64,000 nt of DNA from Robiginitomaculum sp. (lineage in GTDB: Bacteria; Pseudomonadota; Alphaproteobacteria; Caulobacterales; Maricaulaceae). Numbering within the stretch: the first letter of the stretch is position 1; every line of letters begins with the position of its first letter. Below, piece by piece: positions 45,138-53,163 of the stretch. Where the stretch lies: NCBI GenBank assembly GCA_021776515.1, contig JAJFFS010000015.1:1-64000 (forward strand), in the 5' to 3' direction. A program made the position numbers and the translations under genes. A model generated the notes under the pieces. The model worked only from the letters and a program-made list of their open reading frames with translations, was not told the DNA's origin and did no database searches.

Positions 45138-46421
45138 ATGGACCAGTACAAATCAGATTTTGTTCGCACCCTTATTGCCCGTGGTTATCACTATCAGGCA
45201 ACTGATCTACAGGGTATTGACGAGGCGTCTACCCAAAAAGGCCTCACGGCGTATATCGGGTTTGATTGCACCGCACCCAGTTTGCATGTGGGATCGCTGG
45301 TACAGATTATGTTATTGCGCCGTCTGCAACAGGCGGGCGGGCGGCCCATTGTCCTTCTGGGCGGCGGTACCACAAAAATTGGTGACCCCTCTGACAAGGA
45401 CAAGTCACGTCCGGTCCTCAGCAATGAAAAAATCAATGCCAACAAGGAAAGTTTGAAAGGCGTATTTGCCAAATTTCTGAAATTTGGAGATGGCCCCACC
45501 GATGCGATTATGGTTGATAATGCTGACTGGCTGGAAAACCTTGGCTATATTGAATTTCTACGCGATTTTGGGCGGTTTTTCTCGATCAACCGCATGATTG
45601 CCCTGGAAAGCGTCAAGCGGCGGCTCGACCGGGAACAGGAAATGACCTTCCTGGAATTCAATTACATGCTGCTTCAGGCCTATGACTTTCTGGAACTGAA
45701 CCAGCGTTATGACTGCCGGTTGCAAATGGGCGGGTCTGACCAATGGGGCAATATCGTCAATGGCCGCGAACTTATCCATAAATACAAGGTCGAACAGACT
45801 GGTGAAGAACGCAACGATGAAAAAGCCTTTGGCTTTACCGCGCCGCTGATCACCACCGCGTCCGGCGGCAAGATGGGTAAAACCGCAGATGGTGCTGTGT
45901 GGCTGAATGCAGAGCAGCGCAGCCCGTATGAATACTGGCAGTTCTGGCGCAATTGCGAAGACGCAGATGTGGGCCGTTTCATGCGTCTGTTCACCGATAT
46001 GCCGCTGGATGACATTGCGGGACAGGAAGCCCTTGAGGGTGCCGAAATCAACGATGCCAAGATAGTGCTCGCCAATGCCTGCACCACGCTTTTGCATGGT
46101 GAGGATGCTGCGAAAGAGGCAGAAAAAACGGCGCGGGCCATCTTCGAGCAAGGCCTCTCTGGTAATGCCCTGCCACAAGTACATCTCAGCGCCGACGAAA
46201 TGACCGAAGGTGTGCCTCTTATTGCAATTTTTGAGCGGGCCGGGCTTGTGGCCTCTCGCGGGGAAGCCAAACGCCATATCAAAGCCGGTGCGTTAAAACT
46301 TAACGACAAGGCCATAACGGATATTCAGCTTGGTATTTCAGGTGATGATTTTGCGGACCGGGAAAACCTGAAGCTTTCCGTTGGCAAGAAAAAACACGCT
46401 TTAGTTCTCCCCGCCGCCTGA
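45138..46421 (+). CDS. tyrS: Tyrosyl-tRNA synthetase
   Basis: This 427-residue class I synthetase charges tRNA-Tyr. The HIGH-like motif HVGS is at residues 50-53, the tyrosine-binding QMGGSDQWGN near 196-205, and KMGKT at 245-249 replaces KMSKS, a common variant in bacterial TyrS. An S4-like RNA-binding domain ends the chain (REGAKRHIKAGALKLND-like). Its last 21 bases overlap the convergent YhdP-like gene. Confidence 0.95.
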   Translation: MDQYKSDFVRTLIARGYHYQATDLQGIDEASTQKGLTAYIGFDCTAPSLHVGSLVQIMLLRRLQQAGGRPIVLLGGGTTKIGDPSDKDKSRPVLSNEKINANKESLKGVFAKFLKFGDGPTDAIMVDNADWLENLGYIEFLRDFGRFFSINRMIALESVKRRLDREQEMTFLEFNYMLLQAYDFLELNQRYDCRLQMGGSDQWGNIVNGRELIHKYKVEQTGEERNDEKAFGFTAPLITTASGGKMGKTADGAVWLNAEQRSPYEYWQFWRNCEDADVGRFMRLFTDMPLDDIAGQEALEGAEINDAKIVLANACTTLLHGEDAAKEAEKTARAIFEQGLSGNALPQVHLSADEMTEGVPLIAIFERAGLVASRGEAKRHIKAGALKLNDKAITDIQLGISGDDFADRENLKLSVGKKKHALVLPAA

Positions 46422-49400
46422 TTGCGGTTCTGGCGTTACGGTTACGTCTTGCGGAGGGTCTGGAACCGGCTCTTGTTCTGGGCTTTCTTTTAAGTCCGGA
46501 TCGCCAGGGGGAATGTTTTTTCCACCTTCAAAAATTCGCCGCAAGACACCCGGCGTCAACGCCGACAGCGGATTAACGAAAACCTGCAATTCTTCAAACG
46601 GGCCTTGCACCTGATACGAAAGGCCGAACAGGCCTTCGCCTTTGCGAGAAACAAGAACATCGCCAAGTACAGGGATCTTCCCCAGTGCTGAATTAAGCGA
46701 ATACGCCGGTGCCAGGGCACCGTTTAGCGCCATGGTTTTTTGTACCAAATCAACATTGCCCGTCACCGTGACCCCAAGCGCAGGCCCGGTCGCCCGGGCC
46801 TCACCAATGTGCATGGTGCCGTTTTCAAACTCCAGCGGAGCCACGAGCCTCTTGAACCCTATACCCTCACCACTCATGGTATTGGCAATGCCCGAGAGCG
46901 AACCTAGCGTGAGCATATGGGCCACAGCCGGAACATTGCCCAATTTGAAATCACTCATGGCCAGATTGAGTTTGGTGTTTATTGCCTCTCCATTGCCAAG
47001 CTCACCATCAACTTGCAACACCCCGCCACGAATACTATCTGCCCCGAAAAATGCTTCGATCACCAGACCGGCATCATCTGTATATCCGTCAAGTTGCCGC
47101 TGACCTTCCGCATTCGGGGCGACAGCAAAATTGATGGTCCCATTTGGTGTGTCGGCACTAAATGTCAAATTTTCAATTTGCTGCACACCTCTTTTGAAGC
47201 TTACCTCACCTTGTTTCAGCGTCATTTGGTCTGAAACCAGCGCTCGTTCAAATTTAATGTTGGCATCCAGTTCAAAGCCAAGATTAGCACTTGCACCCTG
47301 GGCTAGTCCTCGAACAAATCCACGCGCATCAAGCATGGTTGCATCGCCATTAATAACAAATGCTCCCTCCTTGCTACGTTCTATATCAGCGGAAAAATCA
47401 AAGACGCCATCCATGCGTGCCTGGCTGACACGTGCACTTTGCAGACCGCCCTCAGCGGTTATATCAAGATCACCCGCTAGCAAAAACCCTTCGGTACGTG
47501 CCTCCATGTCCTTGATTTCATAACCACCGTCGGGGCGGCGCTTAACCAGAAGCTCGGCGCTACCCTCCTGACCTGCGGGTTTTTCCCAATCGTCACCAGG
47601 AGAGGTCAGTCGTGCCGTGGTAAGGTCAGCAGTAAGGGCGGCAGTCGATATGTTCATCCCCTCGCCCGTTGTTTCCAGATGAAGCCCCACAGGGCCATCC
47701 AAAAACAATCTGGTAGGAATGCCCAGATCATCAAAAATTTGTGCATCCGTGATCACGTCAACTTCAAGCCGTGTACGCGGTTCATTTTCTGGAAAAAATC
47801 GTTCATGCCATATAAAATTACCCGGTATGGCGCCAAATTTCCCTTTACCCTCAACCACCATACCCCCTGGTTCTGCAGTAAAACTGGCCATCGCTTCTGA
47901 AATATCCTGTCCCCGAACAAGTTCGGCCACGCGAATATCCTGATACGTTCCTGCGGCTGAAAACCCGACCTTTCGTGCTGGCACGCTCACACGCATGGGC
48001 CGGGATATGGAAAAGTCTGCTTCGCCCTGCCCGGTGATAGCCTCCGGGGAAAGTCCGTATCTGCTAATAAATTCAAGTGGTTTTTCATCCAGTAGTTTTA
48101 CAATGTCACCGAACGGTCCACTGGTATGACCACCAAAGTGTGCCGTGACCCCTTTGGGACTAAGCCGGGGAATTTGCACAAACCCGTCTGTAAGCACTGT
48201 CTCGCGGATGAGAGCCGTCTTCATGTTCAGATCAAATCTGTTTCCCCGTAACACACCAGTACCTTCGCCATCACGCAAGGGCGTCATGGAGTTCACGTAA
48301 TGCGAAACCGCCTCATCAAAGGCAAATGACAGTGTCAGCATTTCATTTTCAAGACGTTTTGCCTTGGTCACACGCTGTGGTAAACGCACATCCAGCACAA
48401 AATCATGTAACCGACCAGCGATCACATTACGATCAATCCAGTCACGCCCACCTTTAGCGAAAGCAGGAGGCCACAAGGCAAGAATTTGCGCCGGGTTTAT
48501 CTGACCATCGCCACGCGCAGCGAGGGTGAAAAGTGGCGCATCATCATCCAGCGTATCATTTGGCAAGGTCAGGACACCAGCCCCATGCAGGGCAAAGTCA
48601 AAAATACTAATATCAAAATGTTTGAAATCCACCAGACCTGGCGCCGGCTGGAAATATCCATCTAGCCATAGCCTATTTATCGGTATTGGTTCTGCGAATA
48701 CACCTTCCGGATTTACGCGTATATCCTCGAAACTCAGGTCAAAACCAACTTGCTCACCAATGACCAACCGTGCGGGATCCAGCCCGGAAAAATGCCCCTT
48801 GAGCTTGCCGCTGAGCAATGTTGAACGTATTTCTCCCAGTTCAATACTCACAGCCCCGTCAATGGGGTCAAAAGTAAATACAATATCGGCACTTTCGATG
48901 GGCGTCTCGTTTTCACCTGTACGGTAAACGCCCTCGGCAAGGCTGATATGCCCGTCTGCTGAGCGTAATAATCCGTCTGCACCCGTAGCAAAGGCGATTT
49001 GGGTGTTCAGGGGCGCATCAATGCCGCCAAGCCATTGCCAGGCTCCGCCGATTGACGGCACCAGTGCGGCCGGTACGGCATTGCTCAGCGTCAGTTCTGC
49101 ATTCATTCGTGAAAAGTCAATTTGTGACGATGCGATAATGGAAATTGACGCTATGCCCGCTGCGCTTTCAATATTGCCATTGGCCTGTGCCGTAATGCGC
49201 TCTCCATCGCGCACAAAATGCACATTGGCATGAGGTGCCACCCAGTCGGCACCAGAGCGTTCATCCACAAAGTGTAATAGCGCATCACGCATAGCCATAA
49301 CACGTAATCGACTTAACACTTCGGGAAGTGACGCGCTATTGGTGCCCTTGCTCTCCTGCGTTGAAACCGGGTTTACAACAATCTGCTCCGGCTTGCCCAA

Positions 49401-49877
49401 TCCCGCACCCACTTCACCATTGCTTCGCCGCACAAAGGAAAATTCGCCACCGATGGCGACAATGCGTTCCATAACAACCCGCCCCTGAAGAAGACTTATA
49501 GCAGAAAGCCCCACATCCAATTGCGGTACCTGAACCAAAACCTGATTGCCTTCGCCCAGAACCTGCACATCCCGGGCAGCAATAACGATTGCACGCTCTT
49601 GCGCTGACCAGTTGGCCTGTAACGTGACGATGTGCGCTTCTTTGCCTTCAAACGTCCTTGCCAGTGCGGCCTCGGCATCATGCCTTAAAAATTCAAGTGA
49701 AACCGGGCCTTGTGCTAACCGCCACGCCAAACCACCGCAAATGGCCATGATCAGCGCCATAGCCAGGGCAACAACTTCCAGTCCATGCACAAGTGTCGCG
49801 CGCCAGATGCGCTCATGCCGGCCCATATTGCGCACCCATTCGGGTATTTTTTTAAGATAGGCGGATGTATTATTCAC
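46401..49877 (-). CDS. Large AsmA/YhdP-like envelope protein
   Basis: This is a giant protein of about 1,158 residues with one N-terminal transmembrane helix (about 30-55) and a long periplasmic beta-rich body. The YhdP-like pattern includes DUF3971-like repeats and the AsmA-like C-terminal MLTLGSLSGIANTMSGEGIGF, ending in PVLGDVLV and a Pro/Glu-rich tail. Related proteins carry phospholipids between inner and outer membranes. The start is uncertain; GTG 49877 or TTG 49892 are possible, and I use the former. It overlaps tyrS by 21 bases tail to tail. Confidence 0.82.
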   Translation of the reverse strand: MNNTSAYLKKIPEWVRNMGRHERIWRATLVHGLEVVALAMALIMAICGGLAWRLAQGPVSLEFLRHDAEAALARTFEGKEAHIVTLQANWSAQERAIVIAARDVQVLGEGNQVLVQVPQLDVGLSAISLLQGRVVMERIVAIGGEFSFVRRSNGEVGAGLGKPEQIVVNPVSTQESKGTNSASLPEVLSRLRVMAMRDALLHFVDERSGADWVAPHANVHFVRDGERITAQANGNIESAAGIASISIIASSQIDFSRMNAELTLSNAVPAALVPSIGGAWQWLGGIDAPLNTQIAFATGADGLLRSADGHISLAEGVYRTGENETPIESADIVFTFDPIDGAVSIELGEIRSTLLSGKLKGHFSGLDPARLVIGEQVGFDLSFEDIRVNPEGVFAEPIPINRLWLDGYFQPAPGLVDFKHFDISIFDFALHGAGVLTLPNDTLDDDAPLFTLAARGDGQINPAQILALWPPAFAKGGRDWIDRNVIAGRLHDFVLDVRLPQRVTKAKRLENEMLTLSFAFDEAVSHYVNSMTPLRDGEGTGVLRGNRFDLNMKTALIRETVLTDGFVQIPRLSPKGVTAHFGGHTSGPFGDIVKLLDEKPLEFISRYGLSPEAITGQGEADFSISRPMRVSVPARKVGFSAAGTYQDIRVAELVRGQDISEAMASFTAEPGGMVVEGKGKFGAIPGNFIWHERFFPENEPRTRLEVDVITDAQIFDDLGIPTRLFLDGPVGLHLETTGEGMNISTAALTADLTTARLTSPGDDWEKPAGQEGSAELLVKRRPDGGYEIKDMEARTEGFLLAGDLDITAEGGLQSARVSQARMDGVFDFSADIERSKEGAFVINGDATMLDARGFVRGLAQGASANLGFELDANIKFERALVSDQMTLKQGEVSFKRGVQQIENLTFSADTPNGTINFAVAPNAEGQRQLDGYTDDAGLVIEAFFGADSIRGGVLQVDGELGNGEAINTKLNLAMSDFKLGNVPAVAHMLTLGSLSGIANTMSGEGIGFKRLVAPLEFENGTMHIGEARATGPALGVTVTGNVDLVQKTMALNGALAPAYSLNSALGKIPVLGDVLVSRKGEGLFGLSYQVQGPFEELQVFVNPLSALTPGVLRRIFEGGKNIPPGDPDLKESPEQEPVPDPPQDVTVTPEPQSGGGEN

Positions 49878-49953
49878 AAAACTCTTGTCCAACTGGCTGG
49901 CTTGGGCATTATCACGCTCATACTATCCCAAGTTTGCTTTATGAGGAGTTATG

Positions 49954-50430
49954 ATGAGCACCGCACCAACAGAGGGCTCAGTTGCCCCGGATTTCACCTT
50001 GCCACGAGACGGCAACAGCACTGTATCCCTGAATGATTTTCGTGGCAAAACGCTTGTTCTCTATTTCTATCCAAAGGATGACACATCAGGTTGTACCACT
50101 GAGGCCATTGGGTTTTCCGAACAGATAAAAGCCTTTGCTGATGCAGGTGCCATTATCGTTGGTGTCTCCAAAGATAGCGTCCAAAAACATGACAAATTCA
50201 AGGCAAAACATGATCTGAAGGTGATATTGGCTGCCGATGAACAGCTCGACACCATCAAAGCCTATGGCGTGTGGGTCGAGAAAAGCATGTATGGGCGTAA
50301 ATATATGGGCATTGAACGGGCAACATTCCTCATCAACCCCGAAGGGAAAATCACCAAAGCTTGGCGCAAGGTGCGGGTAAAGGGTCATGTAGAACAGGTG
50401 TTGGCCGAGGTTGAAAAACATAATGCCTGA
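49954..50430 (+). CDS. bcp: Peroxiredoxin Bcp (thiol peroxidase)
   Basis: This 158-residue bacterioferritin-comigratory-protein type peroxiredoxin reduces peroxides. The active site DDTSGCTTEAIGF holds the peroxidatic Cys47; the resolving cysteine found five residues later in E. coli Bcp is replaced by Ile52, so this is a one-cysteine form. GERATFLINPEGK-like sequence (IERATFLINPEGK) near the end is typical. ATG 49954 has better spacing to GGAG than ATG 49951. It overlaps the next gene by 8 bases. Confidence 0.9.
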   Translation: MSTAPTEGSVAPDFTLPRDGNSTVSLNDFRGKTLVLYFYPKDDTSGCTTEAIGFSEQIKAFADAGAIIVGVSKDSVQKHDKFKAKHDLKVILAADEQLDTIKAYGVWVEKSMYGRKYMGIERATFLINPEGKITKAWRKVRVKGHVEQVLAEVEKHNA

Positions 50431-51274
50431 TCTTCTGCATCGTGCTGAGGCAATTTTACGCGAGTGCGATCCTGAACAAAAAGCCTTGCAAACCCGTATC
50501 TTGGCGGAAAAATGGCAAAACAGCACCATACGTCTTGGCAAACAAGACGCACATCACTTGCCGGAAACCCCGGGGCGCCCGGAATATTTGCAAACAGTAA
50601 TGCCGGGCGCCGTACCACGTCGGCGTATTGGCACGCCTGAGGGCCGTATCGCGCTCTTACACGCCATTGCCCATATTGAACTGAACGCTATTGATCTGGC
50701 GCTGGATATGCTGGCACGATTTTCCCTTGATCCGGCTTTGACTGAAAAGGACCGTCCGTCTTTTGTCACCGACTGGCTTGAGGTTGCCGATGATGAAGCA
50801 CGCCATTTCACCATGATTACCAAACGCCTCATGCAGCTTGGCAGCCATTATGGCGCACTGGGTGTGCATCAGGGGCTTTGGGAGGCTGCGCATAATACCC
50901 GCAACGATCTGGCTGCGCGCCTGGCGATCGCACCAATGCTGCTCGAAGCACGCGGCCTTGATGTCACTCCGCCAATGATTGAGAAACTGGAACGCGCAGG
51001 AGATGAAAAAAGCGCTGCTGTCCTGAAAGTTATATTTGAAGAAGAAATCGGACATGTTGCCAAAGGTGTGCGCTGGTTTAACGCGGTGTGTGAGACCAAA
51101 GGCGAAACGCCACAGCGCCATTTTCAAACGCTGGTCAAACGCTATTTGCCTGCCGGTTTACGCCCGCCTTTCAATCATGAAGCCCGGGAACGTGCAGGCC
51201 TTAGCAGATTGTATTACCAGAATTTCAGCCCTGATTGGGGAATATACAAAAATTTTGGCATAAAATGGGACTGA
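50423..51274 (+). CDS. DUF455 ferritin-like protein
   Basis: This is a 283-residue protein with a ferritin-like helical bundle. HAIAHIELNAIDLALD near 85, DDEARHFTMI near 125 and EEEIGHVAKGVRWF near 210 supply the Glu and His residues expected for a di-iron site. Known as DUF455, its function is undetermined. The start overlaps the bcp stop by 8 bases, so they are likely coupled, which hints at a peroxide or iron-related job. Confidence 0.82.
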   Translation: MPDLLHRAEAILRECDPEQKALQTRILAEKWQNSTIRLGKQDAHHLPETPGRPEYLQTVMPGAVPRRRIGTPEGRIALLHAIAHIELNAIDLALDMLARFSLDPALTEKDRPSFVTDWLEVADDEARHFTMITKRLMQLGSHYGALGVHQGLWEAAHNTRNDLAARLAIAPMLLEARGLDVTPPMIEKLERAGDEKSAAVLKVIFEEEIGHVAKGVRWFNAVCETKGETPQRHFQTLVKRYLPAGLRPPFNHEARERAGLSRLYYQNFSPDWGIYKNFGIKWD

Positions 51275-51382
51275 AAATGCCAGAATAGGTGCTTGTTAAT
51301 GTTTTTAGTGTTGAAATCATGCTGGTAATCCGCTTTTATCCCGAGCGAACACAAGTGTTTATGAAATAATCAGGGGGATCGG

Positions 51383-52618
51383 ATGATCGCACGAGTCCTG
51401 GGAAGGGCACGGGAAGTTCTTGAGCATATTTTTCCTGAGCGGCAGATTTATCACCGCAGTCAGGGAGAAGTGCGCTATCTTTCTTTGAGCACCCGCATGC
51501 AAATCATTGCAACCGGCACAGCCATGGCTGTATTTCTCTGGTTCGGCTATGCCACTGCCAGCGTGTTTCTTAGCGGTCATTTGCTCTCCTCTCAGTCACA
51601 ACAGGCCTTTGCCAGTCGTATGCACTTTCAACGACTTGTTGCTGAAGCGCGCGCCAAAGAAGCCTCCACCCAGGCACTTCTGGATAACCGCACCACCGCA
51701 TTTACGACCGCCGCCAATGATATTGAACGCCGCCTCAACACCTTAAAGCTGTTGTTGGACCAGGGTAACAGTTCCGCACTGGACACATTACTCCCGGGCC
51801 CCGATGGCTCCAGCCTGTTGGTGATGAATGCCGCTGCTGATGATCAGACCCCCCGTCAGTCCCGCTCAGTTACGACCATAAATATTGCCGCAGCTGCACC
51901 TGCTTCTGACCCTCTGTCCCGCCTGTCCCAGTTGCATGAGCAGGAAAACATACTTTTACGCTCTGCTGAAGAACGCATAGAAAACCGTATCGAAGGTTTG
52001 CAGGCAGTGCTGTCCATGACCGGGCTAGGCCTGAATGATATGCTGGCCCAGGATCAGAATAAAGTTGGTGGCCCGTTGATCGCTCTTAACGAAACACAGG
52101 TTTTCGGGGAAGCCTTGTCACTGGATGAGGGTTTTACCCGCCGGGTCGCCCGGTTGACCGGAAGAATGGCGAAGGCTGAACAGTTGCAGGGCATGGTCCA
52201 CGATGTACCTTTAGGGGCCCCGGTACCGGTAGAGCATCGGCGCACCAGTGGATTTGGCACACGAATTGATCCCATCACCCATCGTGCTGCACACCATTCC
52301 GGGCAAGATTTTGGCGCCTTCCGGCTAGCCCCCATCACGGCCACCGCCGCCGGGACAGTCACCTATGCTGGCTGGCGGGCAGGCTATGGCCGATTGGTAG
52401 AAATCGATCATGGCTTTGGATTCAAAACCCGCTATGGCCATATGGCAAAAATAAAAATCAAACGCGGCCAAAAAGTAAAAACAGGGCAGCAAGTTGGTGC
52501 CATGGGCTCAAGCGGACGCAGTACGGGAGTTCACTTGCATTACGAAGTATGGTTCAAAGGAAAACCATATGATCCTCAGAAATTTTTGAAAGCTGGTCTT
52601 TATGTTCAACAAGGGTAA
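51383..52618 (+). CDS. M23 family peptidase (LytM-like)
   Basis: This 411-residue membrane-anchored protein has one transmembrane helix (about 39-60), a coiled-coil-like region (about 65-210) and a C-terminal LytM peptidase domain. Zinc ligands are visible: His305 and Asp309 in HSGQDFG, His353 in YGHM, and HLH (384-386). It cuts peptidoglycan cross-links in the periplasm. A bactofilin gene overlaps its end by 17 bases, a pairing linked to cell shape in other bacteria. Confidence 0.9.
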   Translation: MIARVLGRAREVLEHIFPERQIYHRSQGEVRYLSLSTRMQIIATGTAMAVFLWFGYATASVFLSGHLLSSQSQQAFASRMHFQRLVAEARAKEASTQALLDNRTTAFTTAANDIERRLNTLKLLLDQGNSSALDTLLPGPDGSSLLVMNAAADDQTPRQSRSVTTINIAAAAPASDPLSRLSQLHEQENILLRSAEERIENRIEGLQAVLSMTGLGLNDMLAQDQNKVGGPLIALNETQVFGEALSLDEGFTRRVARLTGRMAKAEQLQGMVHDVPLGAPVPVEHRRTSGFGTRIDPITHRAAHHSGQDFGAFRLAPITATAAGTVTYAGWRAGYGRLVEIDHGFGFKTRYGHMAKIKIKRGQKVKTGQQVGAMGSSGRSTGVHLHYEVWFKGKPYDPQKFLKAGLYVQQG

Positions 52619-53102
52619 TGATTCCAACCGCAAAGGGGCAACTCCCGCCGCCAATCCGATCGGAACGAATAAAAATATGACACGCAATTCCACCCCATCC
52701 ATCCTCAGTTCTGACTTGTCTATTACTGGCTCTGTCAAAACCCAGGGCGAAATTCAACTTGATGGCAGCGTTGAGGGCGACATTCGCGCCAAGGCACTGA
52801 TCATTGGTGAAAAGTCTGTAATTAAAGGCGAAATTCACGCCGAGCAAATCACCGTTCGTGGCAAGGTTATTGGCAAATTACGCGCTCGCCAAATTCAACT
52901 GGCCTCTACGGCCCATGTAGAAGGGGACATTGTTCACTCTACATTGGCGATGGAAAATGGTGCCTTTTTTGAAGGACAATGTCACCACGACAATGATCCA
53001 CTAGGTACGCGTAAAAACCCGCAACCCGCGCAAGCGGCTGCCGCAAATGTTAAGGCCGCGCCTGCCGCTGCCAATGCAGTACCCGGAATAAAAAAACCGT
53101 AA
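52602..53102 (+). CDS. Bactofilin
   Basis: This is a 166-residue bactofilin. A short charged N-terminus leads into a beta-helical core (about 35-125) of repeating turns such as GEIQLDGSVEGDIRAKALIIGE and KGEIHAEQITVRGKVIGK, followed by a Pro/Ala-rich tail. Bactofilins polymerise into filaments that position cell-wall enzymes. Overlap with the upstream M23 gene suggests that the two proteins act together. Confidence 0.9.
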   Translation: MFNKGNDSNRKGATPAANPIGTNKNMTRNSTPSILSSDLSITGSVKTQGEIQLDGSVEGDIRAKALIIGEKSVIKGEIHAEQITVRGKVIGKLRARQIQLASTAHVEGDIVHSTLAMENGAFFEGQCHHDNDPLGTRKNPQPAQAAAANVKAAPAAANAVPGIKKP

Positions 53103-53114
53103 ACAAGGTTAGAA

Positions 53115-53149
53115 CTCATAAACAGGGTCAAGATGGCACTGTTTATGAG
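53115..53149. terminator. Inverted repeat between bactofilin and pccA genes
   Basis: The 11-base perfect stem ctcataaacag/ctgtttatgag with a 13-base loop lies 12 bases after the bactofilin stop and before the convergent carboxylase stop. It lacks a U-run, so it may be a Rho-linked or stability element and not a classical terminator. Confidence 0.5.
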
Positions 53150-53163
53150 ACTGCCCCTGGCGT

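Noticed and set aside
45870-45890. KMGKT instead of KMSKS in TyrS as an anomaly
   Set aside because: This variant is common in bacterial tyrosyl-tRNA synthetases.
45558-46277. 239-codon minus-strand frame inside tyrS
   Set aside because: Shadow of tyrS; no ribosome-binding site or domain.
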